Of a stretch of 64,000 nucleotides of DNA, positions 34,147-44,743 are shown piece after piece; within the stretch, counting starts at the first letter, position 1; each line of letters opens with the position of its first letter. The translations under genes and the position numbers were made by a program. The stretch covers positions 58,160,577 through 58,224,576 of the forward strand of contig CM062289.1 in assembly GCA_031216915.1 (NCBI GenBank). Reading direction: 5' to 3'. The stretch comes from Pictodentalium vernedei (lineage: Eukaryota; Mollusca; Scaphopoda; Dentaliida; Dentaliidae). Below the pieces are notes generated by a model that worked only from the letters and a program-made list of their open reading frames with translations, did not search any database and was not told where the DNA came from.

Positions 34147-34509
34147 GGGAGCGTGGTGGCTCAGTGGTAGACTGTTGTACTTCTATGCTAGAGGTCCCGA
34201 GTCCGATCCCCGTCCGGGATGACTCACGTTGTGTCCTTCGGCAAGGCACTTTAGCCCGGTCGCCGACATGGGGGCACGATGACGCCGTGTACTAAGGCAT
34301 ACTGCACGTCGATGGTACATATGTCTTCACCCTCTGTAACCCTGCTTGAGCGGAGCTTGAACAAAGTTAGAATGTTGAGGAGCTGACAGTTGCTCGTCGT
34401 TGCTTGGTGGTTCTCTCCGTGTACTCCGGCTTCCTCCGCCCGTAAAACTGTCATGGTCACGATTAGCCATTGTGCATAAGTATGTGACCTTAAACACCAA
34501 TAAATAAAT
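34147..34509 (+). mobile_element. tRNA-derived SINE in element B, with 12 bp target duplication
   Basis: It is flanked by AAGGGTATTCAA at 34135-34146 and 34510-34521. The target is part of the 340 bp repeat's GTAATAAGGGTATTCAAAA motif. Head TGGCTCAGTGGTAGACT, tail AATAAATA. The same SINE at the same site is in element C. Confidence 0.85.
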
Positions 34510-34521
34510 AAGGGTATTCAA

Positions 34522-36195
34522 AAGGCCAAGCCTTAACCCTGTTTATAGGATTAAAGACAGACAGCCCATGCCGTGAATGCTGCCTACATTACTTGTAAAA
34601 TCGACACCCCCACTAAATCTACTTCGAGGTGCGGTGTCGGACCCGACCACCTGACGGTTCTGGCCTCATTAGATAACACTCCTTCGTTGTATTTAGCAGC
34701 ATGGATTTCCCCAAGAAGCAAAGACAAAAATACGTCTGCGGAAAATAATGGCAAATATTTTATTTAGTCTGTATTTTGTCCGTATAGAAAATGTCTCGCC
34801 CACATATACCTAAACATGATTCAATGATACAATTGGACATATTTCTCTCGTAAAACCTGAAAAAGACTTGATTTATTTCATTTTAGGATTGCGCATGTAT
34901 ATTCTTAGAAGATTCTCTGTGTGTTATTAATATACAGCGTCAGTCTTTGATCTCGTTTGGGACGATCAGTGATTAAAACCTTTTCGACAAGAGCCATCGA
35001 AATTGAAAATAAAAAAAAAAATCAAATTTCACTAAAACCTTTTGCAGAATCGTGTTTTTCAGAAAACTCTTTCGCGATTGCATGTGTCGTTTTCAAAATT
35101 CCGATCAGTAATCACGAAATTATAAATATGTTGTTGTCAATAACAAAATTGAAAGCATGTCTGTCAAACTTGCATGACGTCAGAACTCGACTCGGGTGAA
35201 ATACTGCAGTGATGCAGTGAAAGTTCGAGAGTAATAAACGCTGATATCGCAGTAGGCTTTAAACTGTCCATGGAATGGTCCTAAAATCATGTTTATGTTT
35301 GCAGCTTTACTGCAAATAGGTTTCCCGTTGTTTCTTGTTGAAGTGTTGTTTCCGTCAAGGCCAAGTACCATAGAAAATTTGGAACACCGACCAGTGGGCC
35401 TGCCGCATGAACACCTGCCTGTTATTAAAATTAATTAGCGGGGACATCTGCCCCCCCCCCTTCCTCCTGTTTTTTTTTACCTAGGACACCTGCCCCCTAT
35501 TGTTTCTTTTACCTAGGACATGTGCCCCCCCCCCCCCCCCCCTGCTGTTTTTCACCAACTACAACCTGCCCCCGTTTGTTTGCTAACGGGCCCCTCCCCA
35601 TTGACCTTTCTATCTTTAGAAGCACCCGGGCCGACGGGGAGAGGGCGTGGTTGTGAGCATGGCTAGATTTCGCTGAAGGAAGGTACCCTCAAATCTGGGT
35701 CGAAAGTGGCGAAAATGAAAAAAGGCTACTTCAACGTATTGGTAACGGTATAAACTTCAGACGATCTGGGCGATGTACAGACGAAAGATCATACCTTGGA
35801 GCCGGTTAGGTAATTTGGCACAAAACTCCGATTTTATGCTCAATCGCTGCTCTACAGTAGTCTACAATAGTGCCCAATTCCATTCCAAACTGATAGAGTC
35901 GGGACGAATAGTACTCTCACTTTCCATGCGATGCGTGGTGTTCTCCACGCAGTCTCGACACTTGAAACAGATGCCAAAATGTCGGCCAGGGTGCGTAGAA
36001 CAAGTTCTGAAAATTAGAAGTCGCTGCCTTCGGCGGTCTAGACACGGTTCGTGTTTGTGAGAAGTGCAATTTTAATGTCAAATTGGCAAATTTTCGTTAA
36101 TCGTTTCCCGCCAAAACACCTACTCACCGCCGATTTCTTTTCACTGCAACTTCTTCCGATTATCTAAGGTTTAAAGATAGTGTCAGGATACCCCC

Positions 36196-36237
<42 letters not shown>

Positions 36238-36900
36238 CACCGAAACCTGGGACTTTATGCTCAAAGCGCAGCTCCACAGTCATCTACAACACTGCCCATT
36301 CCATTCTGAACTGATAGAGTCGGGACGAATAGTACTCTCTCCTTCCAAGCGATGCGTGGTATTTTCCAAGCGGCTCGGACGCTCCAAACAGATCCCAAAA
36401 TGTCGGCCAGGGTTCGTAGAACAAGTTCTGAAAATTTCAAGTCGCTGCCTCCAGTGGTCTGGACACGGTTCGTGTATGTCAGAAGTGCTATTTTAATGTC
36501 CAATATGCAAATCTTCGTCAATCTTTTCCTGCCTGCCAGAAACCCAATCACCGCCAATTTCTTTTCACTTTAAACTTCTGACAATTCTCTTAGGTTTAAA
36601 GGTTGTGTTGGGATCCCTGGGTGGTGGTCTTAAAGAAGCAACAACTTCCATTTACAGAGAGAGAGAGGGGGGGGGGGGGCTCTAAAGGAGTCTGCGCCCA
36701 TTCGCGACGTCTTTTTTTGAACTGGCTTGAAAAGGAAGGACCAAATTCAGACAGTTACCTCCTCTCTTCAAAACGCTATATCCCAACCAATTCTAGGCAG
36801 ATTTCCATGAAATTTTCCCTCGTTGTTCATGGATAGTTGCGGCATCACTTTCCATGAAGAGCGATACGAATTTCGCATTTCGTCACGTCACGTCAAATTC
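34522..36900 (+). repeat. Interior block of element B, with a ~400 bp tandem duplication
   Basis: This block is absent from elements A and D and repeated in C (56773-59060). It contains C-runs (35452-35461, 35527-35545, 36191-36236). Two diverged copies of a ~345 bp segment lie at about 35836-36176 and 36258-36601, both containing GATAGAGTCGGGACGAATAG. Each keeps an open frame of ~75 codons (RIVLS.S.RCVVF..., CRPG.VEQVLKI.SRCL). The sequence is more GC-rich than its surroundings, so it may be captured host DNA, but I recognise no gene in it. Confidence 0.55.
36191..36236. repeat. Poly-C tract (~46 bp, one T)
   Basis: A nearly pure C-run inside element B. The equivalent place in element C (58381-58397) is ~17 C. 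Length here may be unreliable if assembled from error-prone reads. Confidence 0.9.
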
Positions 36901-37413
36901 GAAAAAAGTGCATGCGCATGAATTTCTCTGAAAACATCTTATAGATTTTAAGTAAAAATGGCCATTCGCACTTTTTGGTTTGAAATTGCAAGTTGAATGA
37001 ATAAATATGCCTGTTAGCACATGTTAACCCTCTACAATTGGCCAGACATCAATATTTTGGATACATTTGAGATAAAATTGACCATTTTCAAATAGACAGA
37101 GCACTCAAAGGGTATGTGTCAAACAAACATAACTCCTTTTGTCGGTCATTTACTTGTGGGACGACGATATTGATATTAACCCACTCTACCATTAATGATG
37201 GTTTTTACCTAAACAATCTTTTTATAAAACTGAGTCATTTGAGACTACTATAACCACCTTTCTCATAACATCAATGAAAGAACTTCAGTGAGACAGTTAA
37301 AAACAATTCATCAGACACTGTGGGGGCATGAAAAATCAAGGAATCTCATCGGGAAAAGCCATGATTCTCCAGAATCATAAAGTCTAGTTGTTATTGATTT
37401 TGTAATATTTTAG

Positions 37414-37496
37414 GAAAAATCCGGTCAAATTATTGGATTGGTCTGAATGACAGAATGAAAGAAGGATCATATGTATGGGGTGATGATTCAACTCAG
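37414..37496 (+). CDS. C-type lectin-like domain, exon b
   Basis: An 83 bp exon with acceptor TGTAATATTTTAG and donor ACTCAG|GTAAAC. It begins with two bases that complete the Gly codon started in exon a and ends on a codon boundary. Residues read GKIRSNYWIGLNDRMKEGSY, then VWGDDSTQ. YWIGLND is the WIGL motif that forms the core of the fold, and VWGDDS is the strand before the ligand loop. The exon is squeezed between mobile elements: a Helitron-like end finishes 26 bp upstream and a TA-flanked MITE starts 35 bp downstream. The acceptor tract is weak (TTGTAATATTTTAG), so the branch site must lie in the 26 bp gap or in the element's end. Confidence 0.92.
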
Positions 37497-37530
37497 GTAA
37501 ACATGATTTTTTTTAATACATTACCTCCTA

Positions 37531-37844
37531 CAGTTAAAACTAGAAGTCCTGTTATGAAATGCACACAAATAGCATGTTAATCTGCATGTTAATCTACGCG
37601 TTATGACCATACTAAGGCTAGCAAATTCTGTACATATGGCCTGTGCACAAGCAGTGTTTCAGCCAATGGACCTCCGGGTAACCCGGAGGTCCATTGGCAG
37701 AAACATTGCCTGTGTTTGCTCTGAGCAACCAGGAGAACCTGCCGTGCTTTGGATGCAATTCGATATGGCAATTGCGTGCAATTCCTACACCCAACTAAGT
37801 CTAGATTAGCGCACAGTTCATGACAGGACTTCTAGTTTTAACTG
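37531..37844. mobile_element. TA-flanked MITE with family M core
   Basis: The ends CAGTTAAAACTAGAAGTCCT and GGACTTCTAGTTTTAACTG are inverted, flanked by TA (37529-37530, 37845-37846). The centre holds the hairpin CAATGGACCTCCGGGT/ACCCGGAGGTCCATTG shared with the family M elements at 23935 and 49051, although the outer ends differ. Confidence 0.8.
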
Positions 37845-37846
37845 TA

Positions 37847-38722
37847 GAGCCCTGCGAGTCATTGATTTTCACTTAAATCAAATCTCAAATTGAATCGGGT
37901 CGATTATTCAAATTAGAATCGAATCTTGAATCTAATCAGGGACATGAAGATTACTGACTTGGGAAGTGGGGGAAGGTATAACCTGATTTGTTCTGATAGT
38001 GATGGCTTAAGTCCCGACTAAAAAAATATTTCAACTACATCAATAAGGCATCCATTCGTCGAAGGCAAGCCTTGGTGATGGTGATATAGTTGGAATATTA
38101 CCCAGTAAGGATTATGGTTCAGAAGTAGAAGCGGGTGCAAGAATCATCAGTATAAGGTACTGAGCAGGGCTGGCCAATAGCAAAAGTTCATCGTTGATAT
38201 TGCCTGGAAACTTTAAATTTTCTTTCAACAGCGGTAGGATCTAGAGATACTGGAATTAGCATGGCTGTAGGCAAGGGTACAGATGTTGTTTCTGTTTGGA
38301 GAGAGGAAACTGCACACAGTCTTTATTTTCAATATTGTTTATGTTCAATTTCCACCAGAACTATACATAATTGTAAGATGAAGAAGATGAATGATGCTAA
38401 GCTTTTTCCCAGTAAAGATATTCAAAATAGAAACAACTTTGTGCAGCTTGTTCGAATTGAATCGAATAGCAATTTAAGATTTGAATCAAATCTTGAAGCT
38501 TCCCCGGGTCCCATTATGTCCCTGTATTTTGTTGTCAGATATTCCTGCCCAGAACAGTTAATCTCTTGCCACTAGAATTTTAGCTCTATATTGGGATTGA
38601 TGGTGGGCTTGGTCCGATATTTTAACGATATTTTCTTTGTAAGTTTAATCTACTTCTTGACAAATGATTTCTTGAGTTAAATATCCATAAAACACATTTC
38701 ACTGTTGAGTTTAATAAGCATC
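37847..38722. other. No gene recognised
   Basis: It includes inverted ATTCGAATC/GAATCGAAT-rich patches (37880-37940 and 38440-38500: AATCAAATCTCAAATTGAAT, ATTTGAATCAAATCTTGAAG), which suggest a decayed inverted-repeat element of ~650 bp. The open frame at 38261-38575 has no recognisable domain. Confidence 0.4.
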
Positions 38723-38726
38723 TTAA

Positions 38727-38930
38727 CCCTTTACCCAACGTAACGGCCAAAACTGGCCAGCGTTATTCTCAAAAATTGCCAATTAAACATAGGTTATGAC
38801 CCTTCGTTGGAACGAGCTCGTTCCAATGAGAGGTCATAACCTATGTTTTTGAGACAAAAAATGAAAAAAAAATTAGTTATTCAAGAATTTTTTTTGCAAG
38901 TGTCGTCTGCTGTTCATGTCAGATAAAGGG
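38727..38930. mobile_element. TTAA MITE family T2, copy
   Basis: It is flanked by TTAA (38723-38726, 38931-38934), with ends CCCTTTACCCAACGTAACGG and CAGATAAAGGG. The hairpin ATAGGTTATGACC...GGTCATAACCTAT is present. Confidence 0.75.
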
Positions 38931-39068
38931 TTAAATGATTTCTTGAGTTAAATTTTCATAAATCATATTGTCCCTGTAAGTTTAATCAATCTCTCAATAA
39001 ATTACTTCTTGAGTTAAATTTTTTTTTAGGATTTATTTGATAAATCTAGGCACTTAATGAAACATTTT

Positions 39069-40370
39069 TATACCCCACTAATTTTGGGGAAGGGCATTAA
39101 GAGTTACCTTTTTCCGTCCATTTGGATGAATGTCCGTTCTTATGCCCATCTTGAATATGGTTTCCTGTCGATAACTTTAGTTTGACAGAATGAAATGAAA
39201 CAAAAATTTTATTCATAGGTTTATTACCACATAATTCAGGTTAGGATTAATAGTGGGCTTGGTCCAATATTTTTTGGAAGAGTTATGGTCCTTTTCTGAC
39301 TTGAAAGACATGTTGATATTGGTTTCTGGAAGATAAATTTAGTTTGACTGAACGAAATAAAACAAAATTTTGTACAGAAGTTTATAACCACATACAGTGG
39401 AGCCCTGTTAATTGAATAGCCACTTTGCCAATGAAAATTATTCAATTAACAGGAGGATTCAATTAACAGGGATTGTGTTACTTTCCTGTATTATAGACAT
39501 AAACTTTTCATTTATTCTATTATATCTTGTTAGACAGAGCTCAATGAGCTCTGTCAAACAAGTTAAAATAGATTAAATGCCTGTATTGGATGTACTGCGG
39601 CCAGAAAAGTCTATAACCAAAGGAAAACTGGGGAGAGTCGGGGTAATTTCTCAACATGTTACAAGATTTTTTATTCAATTAACAGGAGTTTACTCTATAA
39701 TCTATATTTAATTAACAGGTAAAATTTGTACTGGAGGTATGGTGAATGGTTTTGTGTTGGGAAATTATATTCAATTAACAGGGATATACAATTAAGAGAT
39801 ATCCAATTAAGTGGGCTCCACTGTATTACAGGTTGGAATTGATAGAGGGTTTGGTCCAATCTTTTTTGGTAGAGTTGTGGCCCATTTCTGACTTAGAAGA
39901 CGTGTTGATATTGATTTCCAATTGATAACATTAGTTTGACTGAAAGAAATAAAACAGAATTTTATACATAGGTTTATAACCACATGATACAGGTTGGGAT
40001 TGATAGTGGGCTTTGTCCGATATTTTTCGGTAGAGTTATGGCCGTTTTCTGACTTGGAAGACATGTTGATATTGGTTTCCGGACGATAACTTTAGTTTGA
40101 CTGAACGAAATGAAACAAAATTTTGTATGTAAATTTTTAACCACATAATACAGGTTGGGATTGACAGTGGACTTGGTCCGATATTTATTTTGCAGAGTTA
40201 TGGCACTTTTCCAACTTAGAAGACATGTTGATATTGGTTCTGGTTGATAACTTTAGTTTGACTGAATGAAATGAAACAGAATTGTGTTCTTAGGTTTATA
40301 ACCACATAATACAAGTTGGGATTGATAATGAGCTTGGTCCGATATTTTTTTGGCAGAGATATAGCTTTTT
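39069..40370 (+). mobile_element. Helitron-like element E with ~160 bp tandem core
   Basis: It begins with the hairpin TACCCCACTAATTTTGGGG and a TCCGTCCATTTGG patch. It continues as ~160 bp repeats marked by GATAACTTTAGTTTGACTGA (39165, 39322, 39912, 40075, 40235) and GAGTTATGGCC. A pogo-like MITE (39395-39823) interrupts it. No 3' hairpin with CTAG is seen before the next element's 5' hairpin begins. Confidence 0.5.
39395..39823. mobile_element. pogo/Tigger-like MITE, intact copy
   Basis: The ends CAGTGGAGCCCTGTTAATTG and AATTAAGTGGGCTCCACTG are flanked by TA (39393-39394, 39824-39825). The centre palindrome is GACAGAGCTCAATGAGCTCT. It is the reference copy for 1380-1751 and 11745-12408. 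TA duplication fits Tc1/mariner/pogo-type transposition. Confidence 0.85.
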
Positions 40371-41495
40371 AGTCCCCTACCGGCATCGCTGGAGGGGACT
40401 ATAGGTTTGCACTCTGTCCATCCATCAGTCTGTCAGTCTGTCAGTCTGTCAGTCACACTTTAGTTTTCCGGTGTTTTTTTGGAAACGCTTCAACGGAATG
40501 ATTTCATTTTTGGTAAACTACTATAGAACGATGACTTACAGATCAAGTTTGAGTTTCATGCTGATTGCATTATTCTTGTGTGAGTTATGGCCCTTGGAAA
40601 TATAGAAAAGCACCAAAATATAAGTTTTCCAGAGTTTTTTTTGGAAACGCTTCAACGGAATAATTTCATTTTTGGTAAACTACTATAGAACAATGACTTG
40701 CAGATCAAGTTTGAGTTTCATGCTGATTGCATTATTCTTGTGTGAGTTATGGCCCTTGGAAATATGGAAAAGCGTCAAAATATCAGTTTTCCGGACTTTT
40801 TTGGGAAACGATTCAACGGAATGATTTCATTTTTGGTTACCTACTATAGAACAATGACTTACAGATCAAGTTTGAGTTTCATGCTGATTGCCTTATTCTT
40901 GTGTGAGTTATGGCCCTTGGAAATATGGAAAAGCACCAAAATATCAGTTTTCCGGACTTTTTCTGGAAATGCTTCAACGGAATGATTTTATTTTTGGTAA
41001 CCTACTATAGAACGATGACTTACAGATCAAGTTTCATTTACACTCTGTCCATCCATCCGTCAGTCTGTCAGTCAGTCTGTCGGTGATACTTTAGTTTTCC
41101 GGACTTCATTTTTGGTAACCTACTATAGAACGATGACTTACAGATCAAGTTTCATTTCACTCTGTCCATCTGTCAGTCTGTCAGTCATACTTTAGTTTTC
41201 CGGACTTTTTTTGGAAATGCTTCAACCGAATGATTTCATTCTTGGTAACCTACGAAAGAACGATGACTTACAGATCAAGTTTGAGTTTCATGCTGATTGC
41301 ATTATTCTTGTGTGAGTTATGCCCCTTGGAAATGTGGAAAAAAAATATCAGTTTTCTGGACTTTTTTTGGAAATGCTTCAACAGAATTCATGCTGATCAC
41401 ATCAGAGTTATGGCCCCTTTTTGGACTCAGTTAACCACTAAATATAGTTTATCATAAAACAGGGGCATCAGTGTCCCAGGAACACATTTGGTGGC
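40371..41495 (+). mobile_element. Helitron-like element F with 161 bp tandem core
   Basis: The 5' hairpin AGTCCCCTACC...GGAGGGGACT (40371-40402) is followed by a GTCCATCC/CAGTCTGT microsatellite and 161 bp repeats (CAACGGAATGATTTCA at 40491, 40653, 40814 and 40975, then degraded units to ~41400). Near the end is GGGGCATCAGTGTCCC with an adjacent short hairpin (GTGTCCCAGGAACAC), where a CTAGT end would be expected but has decayed. Open frames in the array are periodic by-products. Confidence 0.5.
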
Positions 41496-41785
41496 CTGCT
41501 GTATTGGTGGCCTGCTGTATTGGTGCTATGGTTTAAAGGAGATAAAAATTTTATTCAATCAATATCAACAAAGATAAATGACTAGAAAGTCATGATTGGC
41601 AGTGGGGGTGGAGGGGGGGGCATAGTCACCCTTGGCATGCACTGGTTTGAAAAATACTTTGTGGGTCAACAGGTCACAACTACCAGTGTTCTGCCTACAG
41701 TTTTGAATGCCAGTCAGATGAGACATTACGCCTCAGTGTTAGTGATTCAAACCACCCTGTTTTCTCAACTTGATGTAGGTAGATT

Positions 41786-42560
41786 GTAGGCTCCTGCGAC
41801 TTTGTTTTTTTTCTCAACTCGAATGTCGACTCAAATATTTGACCATCATGTTCGATTCGACCGAATATCGACTTTGAATTTGGTAGTCTATCGAGTACAT
41901 AACGAACTCAATAAATATTGCCGTTTTTGGGGCATTCCCTCGTAAGTCATTTATTTTTTGATGGGAGGGTCGGAGATGTCCCTATCATGGATTACGATGG
42001 AGAATTATGCGTAGAAAAATGAGCAATAACATAGTTTTCCCAGGAGATCAGCGGCGCTGATTTCCTGAGAAAACTATGTTATTGCTCATATTTCATTCAG
42101 CGCGTAAACCAGGTAAAGCCAAAGTTTTATAGAAGGATCGCAGTTTCAAATCAAGACCAAGGCACCAAGCCTGCATTGAAAGTTCAGCAAATAAACCGTA
42201 CTCAAAAATATGTATTGCTAATTATTCATTCTTGTTGTTATTCTAGTATAATTCTACAGAATAAGCAAATGTTTCTTAGTGGGAAATGCTGGGGAGCGCT
42301 GATGGCTATGACAATATACATGTAGCACTATCACAGAAATCGCGAATTCAGAGTTTGAACTTTTTAATTGACGATTGGCAACGCATCAGCTATCCTTTAA
42401 TCATAGTACCTCCGCGGTAAATGAAATATGCGAAGAATTGAAAATATCAGATTTGAAATTGTTATATTCGAAGTTAGAAAATCGACTCGATTTCGACTCG
42501 ACTTTGCATGTCGACTCGACTCCGACTCGAATATTTTAATATTCGCAGTAGATTGCACCT
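41786..42560. repeat. Decayed inverted-repeat element rich in TCGACTCGA
   Basis: The ends carry opposed ACTCGAATGTCGACTCAAAT and CGACTCGACTCCGACTCGAA-type arms. The centre has the hairpin CATAGTTTTCCCAGGAGATC...GAAAACTATG (42030-42082). It is probably a MITE, class unknown. Confidence 0.45.
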
Positions 42561-42647
42561 GAGAGGAAACCTTTGGCCTTCCATTGTTCAGCACTCAAAC
42601 ATTTTTGGTCACAGCTCTGAACAACAAGTGCAGGACTATTATGATCC

Positions 42648-42796
42648 CCGATGAGTCTGTAGGTGGGATGGGGAAATCTCACCCTAGGGGCAAGATATTT
42701 GAACCAGACCCGAGGCTTTCAAGCCTCGGGTCTGGTTCAAATATCTTGCCCCTAGGGTGAGATTTCCCCATTCCCACCTTCAGACTCATCGAGGAT
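42648..42796. repeat. Near-perfect long palindrome (~70 bp arms)
   Basis: The left arm runs GATGAGTCTGTAGGTGGGAT... to ...CCAGACCCGAGGCTT, and the right arm is its complement with only a few mismatches and almost no loop. Related half-motifs (GGTGGGATAGAAATATCCCA) occur at 43518-43560, so it may be the core of a larger foldback element. Confidence 0.8.
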
Positions 42797-42799
42797 GAT

Positions 42800-43905
42800 T
42801 TTTCTCCCATCACTTGAGGATTATGTCGTTATAGATAATTGGCTGTCACATGCTGACATACCCAATTTATCAAGCCGTAGTCCTTTCGAAAAACAAACAA
42901 TTTCATCGGAAAGATCATACAAAAGTTAGGTATATACCATAGGTATGTACTAAAAAATTGATTTGTAACACTGTCCGTTAAGGGGTTAATGAATTTGCAT
43001 GTGTCAAACTCTAATGTAAAGGGCATTGTGAGATTATTGATCGATCGATAAATTCGCCCAGTGATATTATTAAATCTGCAGAGAAACATGGGGTTGAAAC
43101 AAATCAAGTTTAATATTTGAATAATAATTAAATATTGAGTCTATATCAACAAGGAACAGATAAATAGGTAATAAACGAACACAATTTAAGAAGCGTTTGA
43201 ACGTTTGTGAACACTAATTCATTAGAACTATTTAGAACGTTGATCTGTCAAACTGGAAACCACTCACCGGTGACCTCAAAAAGTTAGTCGCTCTCAATAA
43301 CTATAGAACACTCAATACATCCCAGAAACGCTCCATGAATAAGATTCAAATGGGCCTTTGTTTTGTGGTCCGTCTCTTTATTCCTTTTCTCCGCGACAAA
43401 TTCATCAGTTTTTATATTTGCAAATCGTGAAGCCATTTTGTTTATTTACAATTGTGTAGACGATGATGAAATAGTTCTGGCGACCTAATAAAATATGCAA
43501 ATGAGTATGTCACGTGGGGTGGGTGGGATAGAAATATCCCACCCTGCTGTCTCACCCGGTACACGCGTATGTTTCACATATAGGGGGGGGGGGGGGGAGA
43601 AAAATGTTAACCCCCTCAGCACTGAATAAAATAATCATACGTACTACCCATTTCCCATCTGTTGGGAGATTGTATAATCATTTCATCCTATTGTCCCTGA
43701 TTTTGGAGTGAAAGGGTGGGATTCCAAGACTTGATTAAAAATCACACTACTAAGCAAGTAGGAAAGTTTTCAGGGTTTTCCCTGAATTCTGAGATTTTTG
43801 ATAAAAGTTTTCTCCATTCAGTTATTTTGATTTTCATTGACTTGCTTCACTTGATAGTTTCAGACAAAGAATTCTGGAAACGTATAATATATATATAGAT
43901 AAACT
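42800..43905. other. No gene recognised; G-run and short palindrome
   Basis: It contains the GTGGGATAGAAATATCCCAC palindrome (43521-43540), a G-run (43583-43597) and otherwise unique-looking AT-rich sequence. No coding signal. Confidence 0.45.
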
Positions 43906-43913
43906 GAAATGGT

Positions 43914-44167
43914 CAAGCCAGAAAGTAAGCAGACTGTCATCTGTAAAATGTGGTCCCCAGAGGGTGAATTTAGTGATGCTACCCTGCACAGCAGGGTAGC
44001 ATCACTAAATTCACCCTCTGTGAACCTCATTCTGAATCAGGGTCTCAAAAACTAAACAGAAAGAGGTACCCAGAGGGTAAATTGGCCCACTGTATTGGAT
44101 AGCATCATCAAATTCACCCTCTAGGGACCTCATTCTGCAAATGTCAGTCTGCTTATTTTCAGGCCTG
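43914..44167. mobile_element. hAT-like MITE family H1, copy 2 with exact 8 bp duplication
   Basis: The ends CAAGCCAGAAAGTAAGCAGA and TCTGCTTATTTTCAGGCCTG are flanked by GAAATGGT on both sides (43906-43913, 44168-44175). The central hairpin GATGCTACCCTGC/GCAGGGTAGCATC lies at 43975-44004. Confidence 0.88.
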
Positions 44168-44241
44168 GAAATGGTCACAACTCTCGAAATTAGGAGGCAC
44201 ACTCCAGTAAGAATGAAATGTATATTTTATCTTTTTCTTAA

Positions 44242-44502
44242 CTGGTTGAGGGCTACATTACTTTTGATGGTCTGAATATGTTCATAAAAATTTGTTTTAT
44301 TACAAATTATTGAAGAGTGCCCACAGGCACCATGCCCACGGGCACTCTTCAATAATTTGTGATAAAACAAGTTTATATAAACAAGATATTATTTGCGTTT
44401 GACTGAATATGAAACATGACCATGGAAAATGTTGGCTTTTGCTCTGGTATCCTCATTTTTTTTTTTACAAAGCCCTGATAGTGGCTTCTAGCTCTCAACC
44501 AG
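44242..44502. mobile_element. TTAA MITE family T3, copy 4
   Basis: It is flanked by TTAA (44238-44241, 44503-44506). The central hairpin is ATTGAAGAGTGCCC/GGGCACTCTTCAAT, where the 26317 copy has GGAGAGTG/CACTCTCC: both arms differ in a matched way. Confidence 0.78.
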
Positions 44503-44546
44503 TTAAGAATTATGATTTTAAATACATTTAGTATACATCTGGCTGT

Positions 44547-44743
44547 CATACGATACTACTTTTGGTGAAATAGCTTCAATTATCATTGAGATATTCAATA
44601 AAATGTTTGAAAAAACACCAATTTTAAGAAATGTTGTTTAAATTGTCCAGCCAATCGTTCATTGTTTGCACCAAAATAAATGTTGAATCCCTACTTACGA
44701 TAGTTGAAGCTATTTCACCAAAAATAGTATCATATGATATATA
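44547..44743. repeat. Inverted repeat with ~45 bp arms
   Basis: ATACGATACTACTTTTGGTG... on the left pairs with ...CACCAAAAATAGTATCATAT on the right, separated by ~110 bp. It abuts repeat R1 copy 2. Confidence 0.6.

Larger units (their letters stand above)
31663..37387 (+). mobile_element. Helitron-like element B with SINE and non-repetitive interior
   Basis: It starts directly after A's CTAG with T-runs and CACACATTTTTGTCCGTACG. 340 bp units follow at 32159, 32499, 32838, 33178, about 33490 and 33838. Then come a SINE (34147-34509), a ~2.4 kb interior block (34522-36900), and the standard right end with hairpin ATGATTCT/AGAATCAT and CTAG at 37384-37387. The left hairpin unit seen in A and C is absent. 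The right end is 26 bp upstream of lectin exon b. Confidence 0.6.

Noticed and set aside
34573-34767. 64-codon frame conserved between elements B and C (also 56824-57018)
   Set aside because: B and C are near-identical copies of one recent ancestor, so conservation carries no coding information. No domain recognised.
36261-36557. 98-codon minus-strand frame in element B interior
   Set aside because: It overlaps a plus-strand frame in a GC-richer duplicated segment. The copy in C is broken up, so coding is not supported.
40749-40985. 78-codon frame in the 161 bp array
   Set aside because: The peptide repeats with the tandem unit and is interrupted in other units; periodic by-product.
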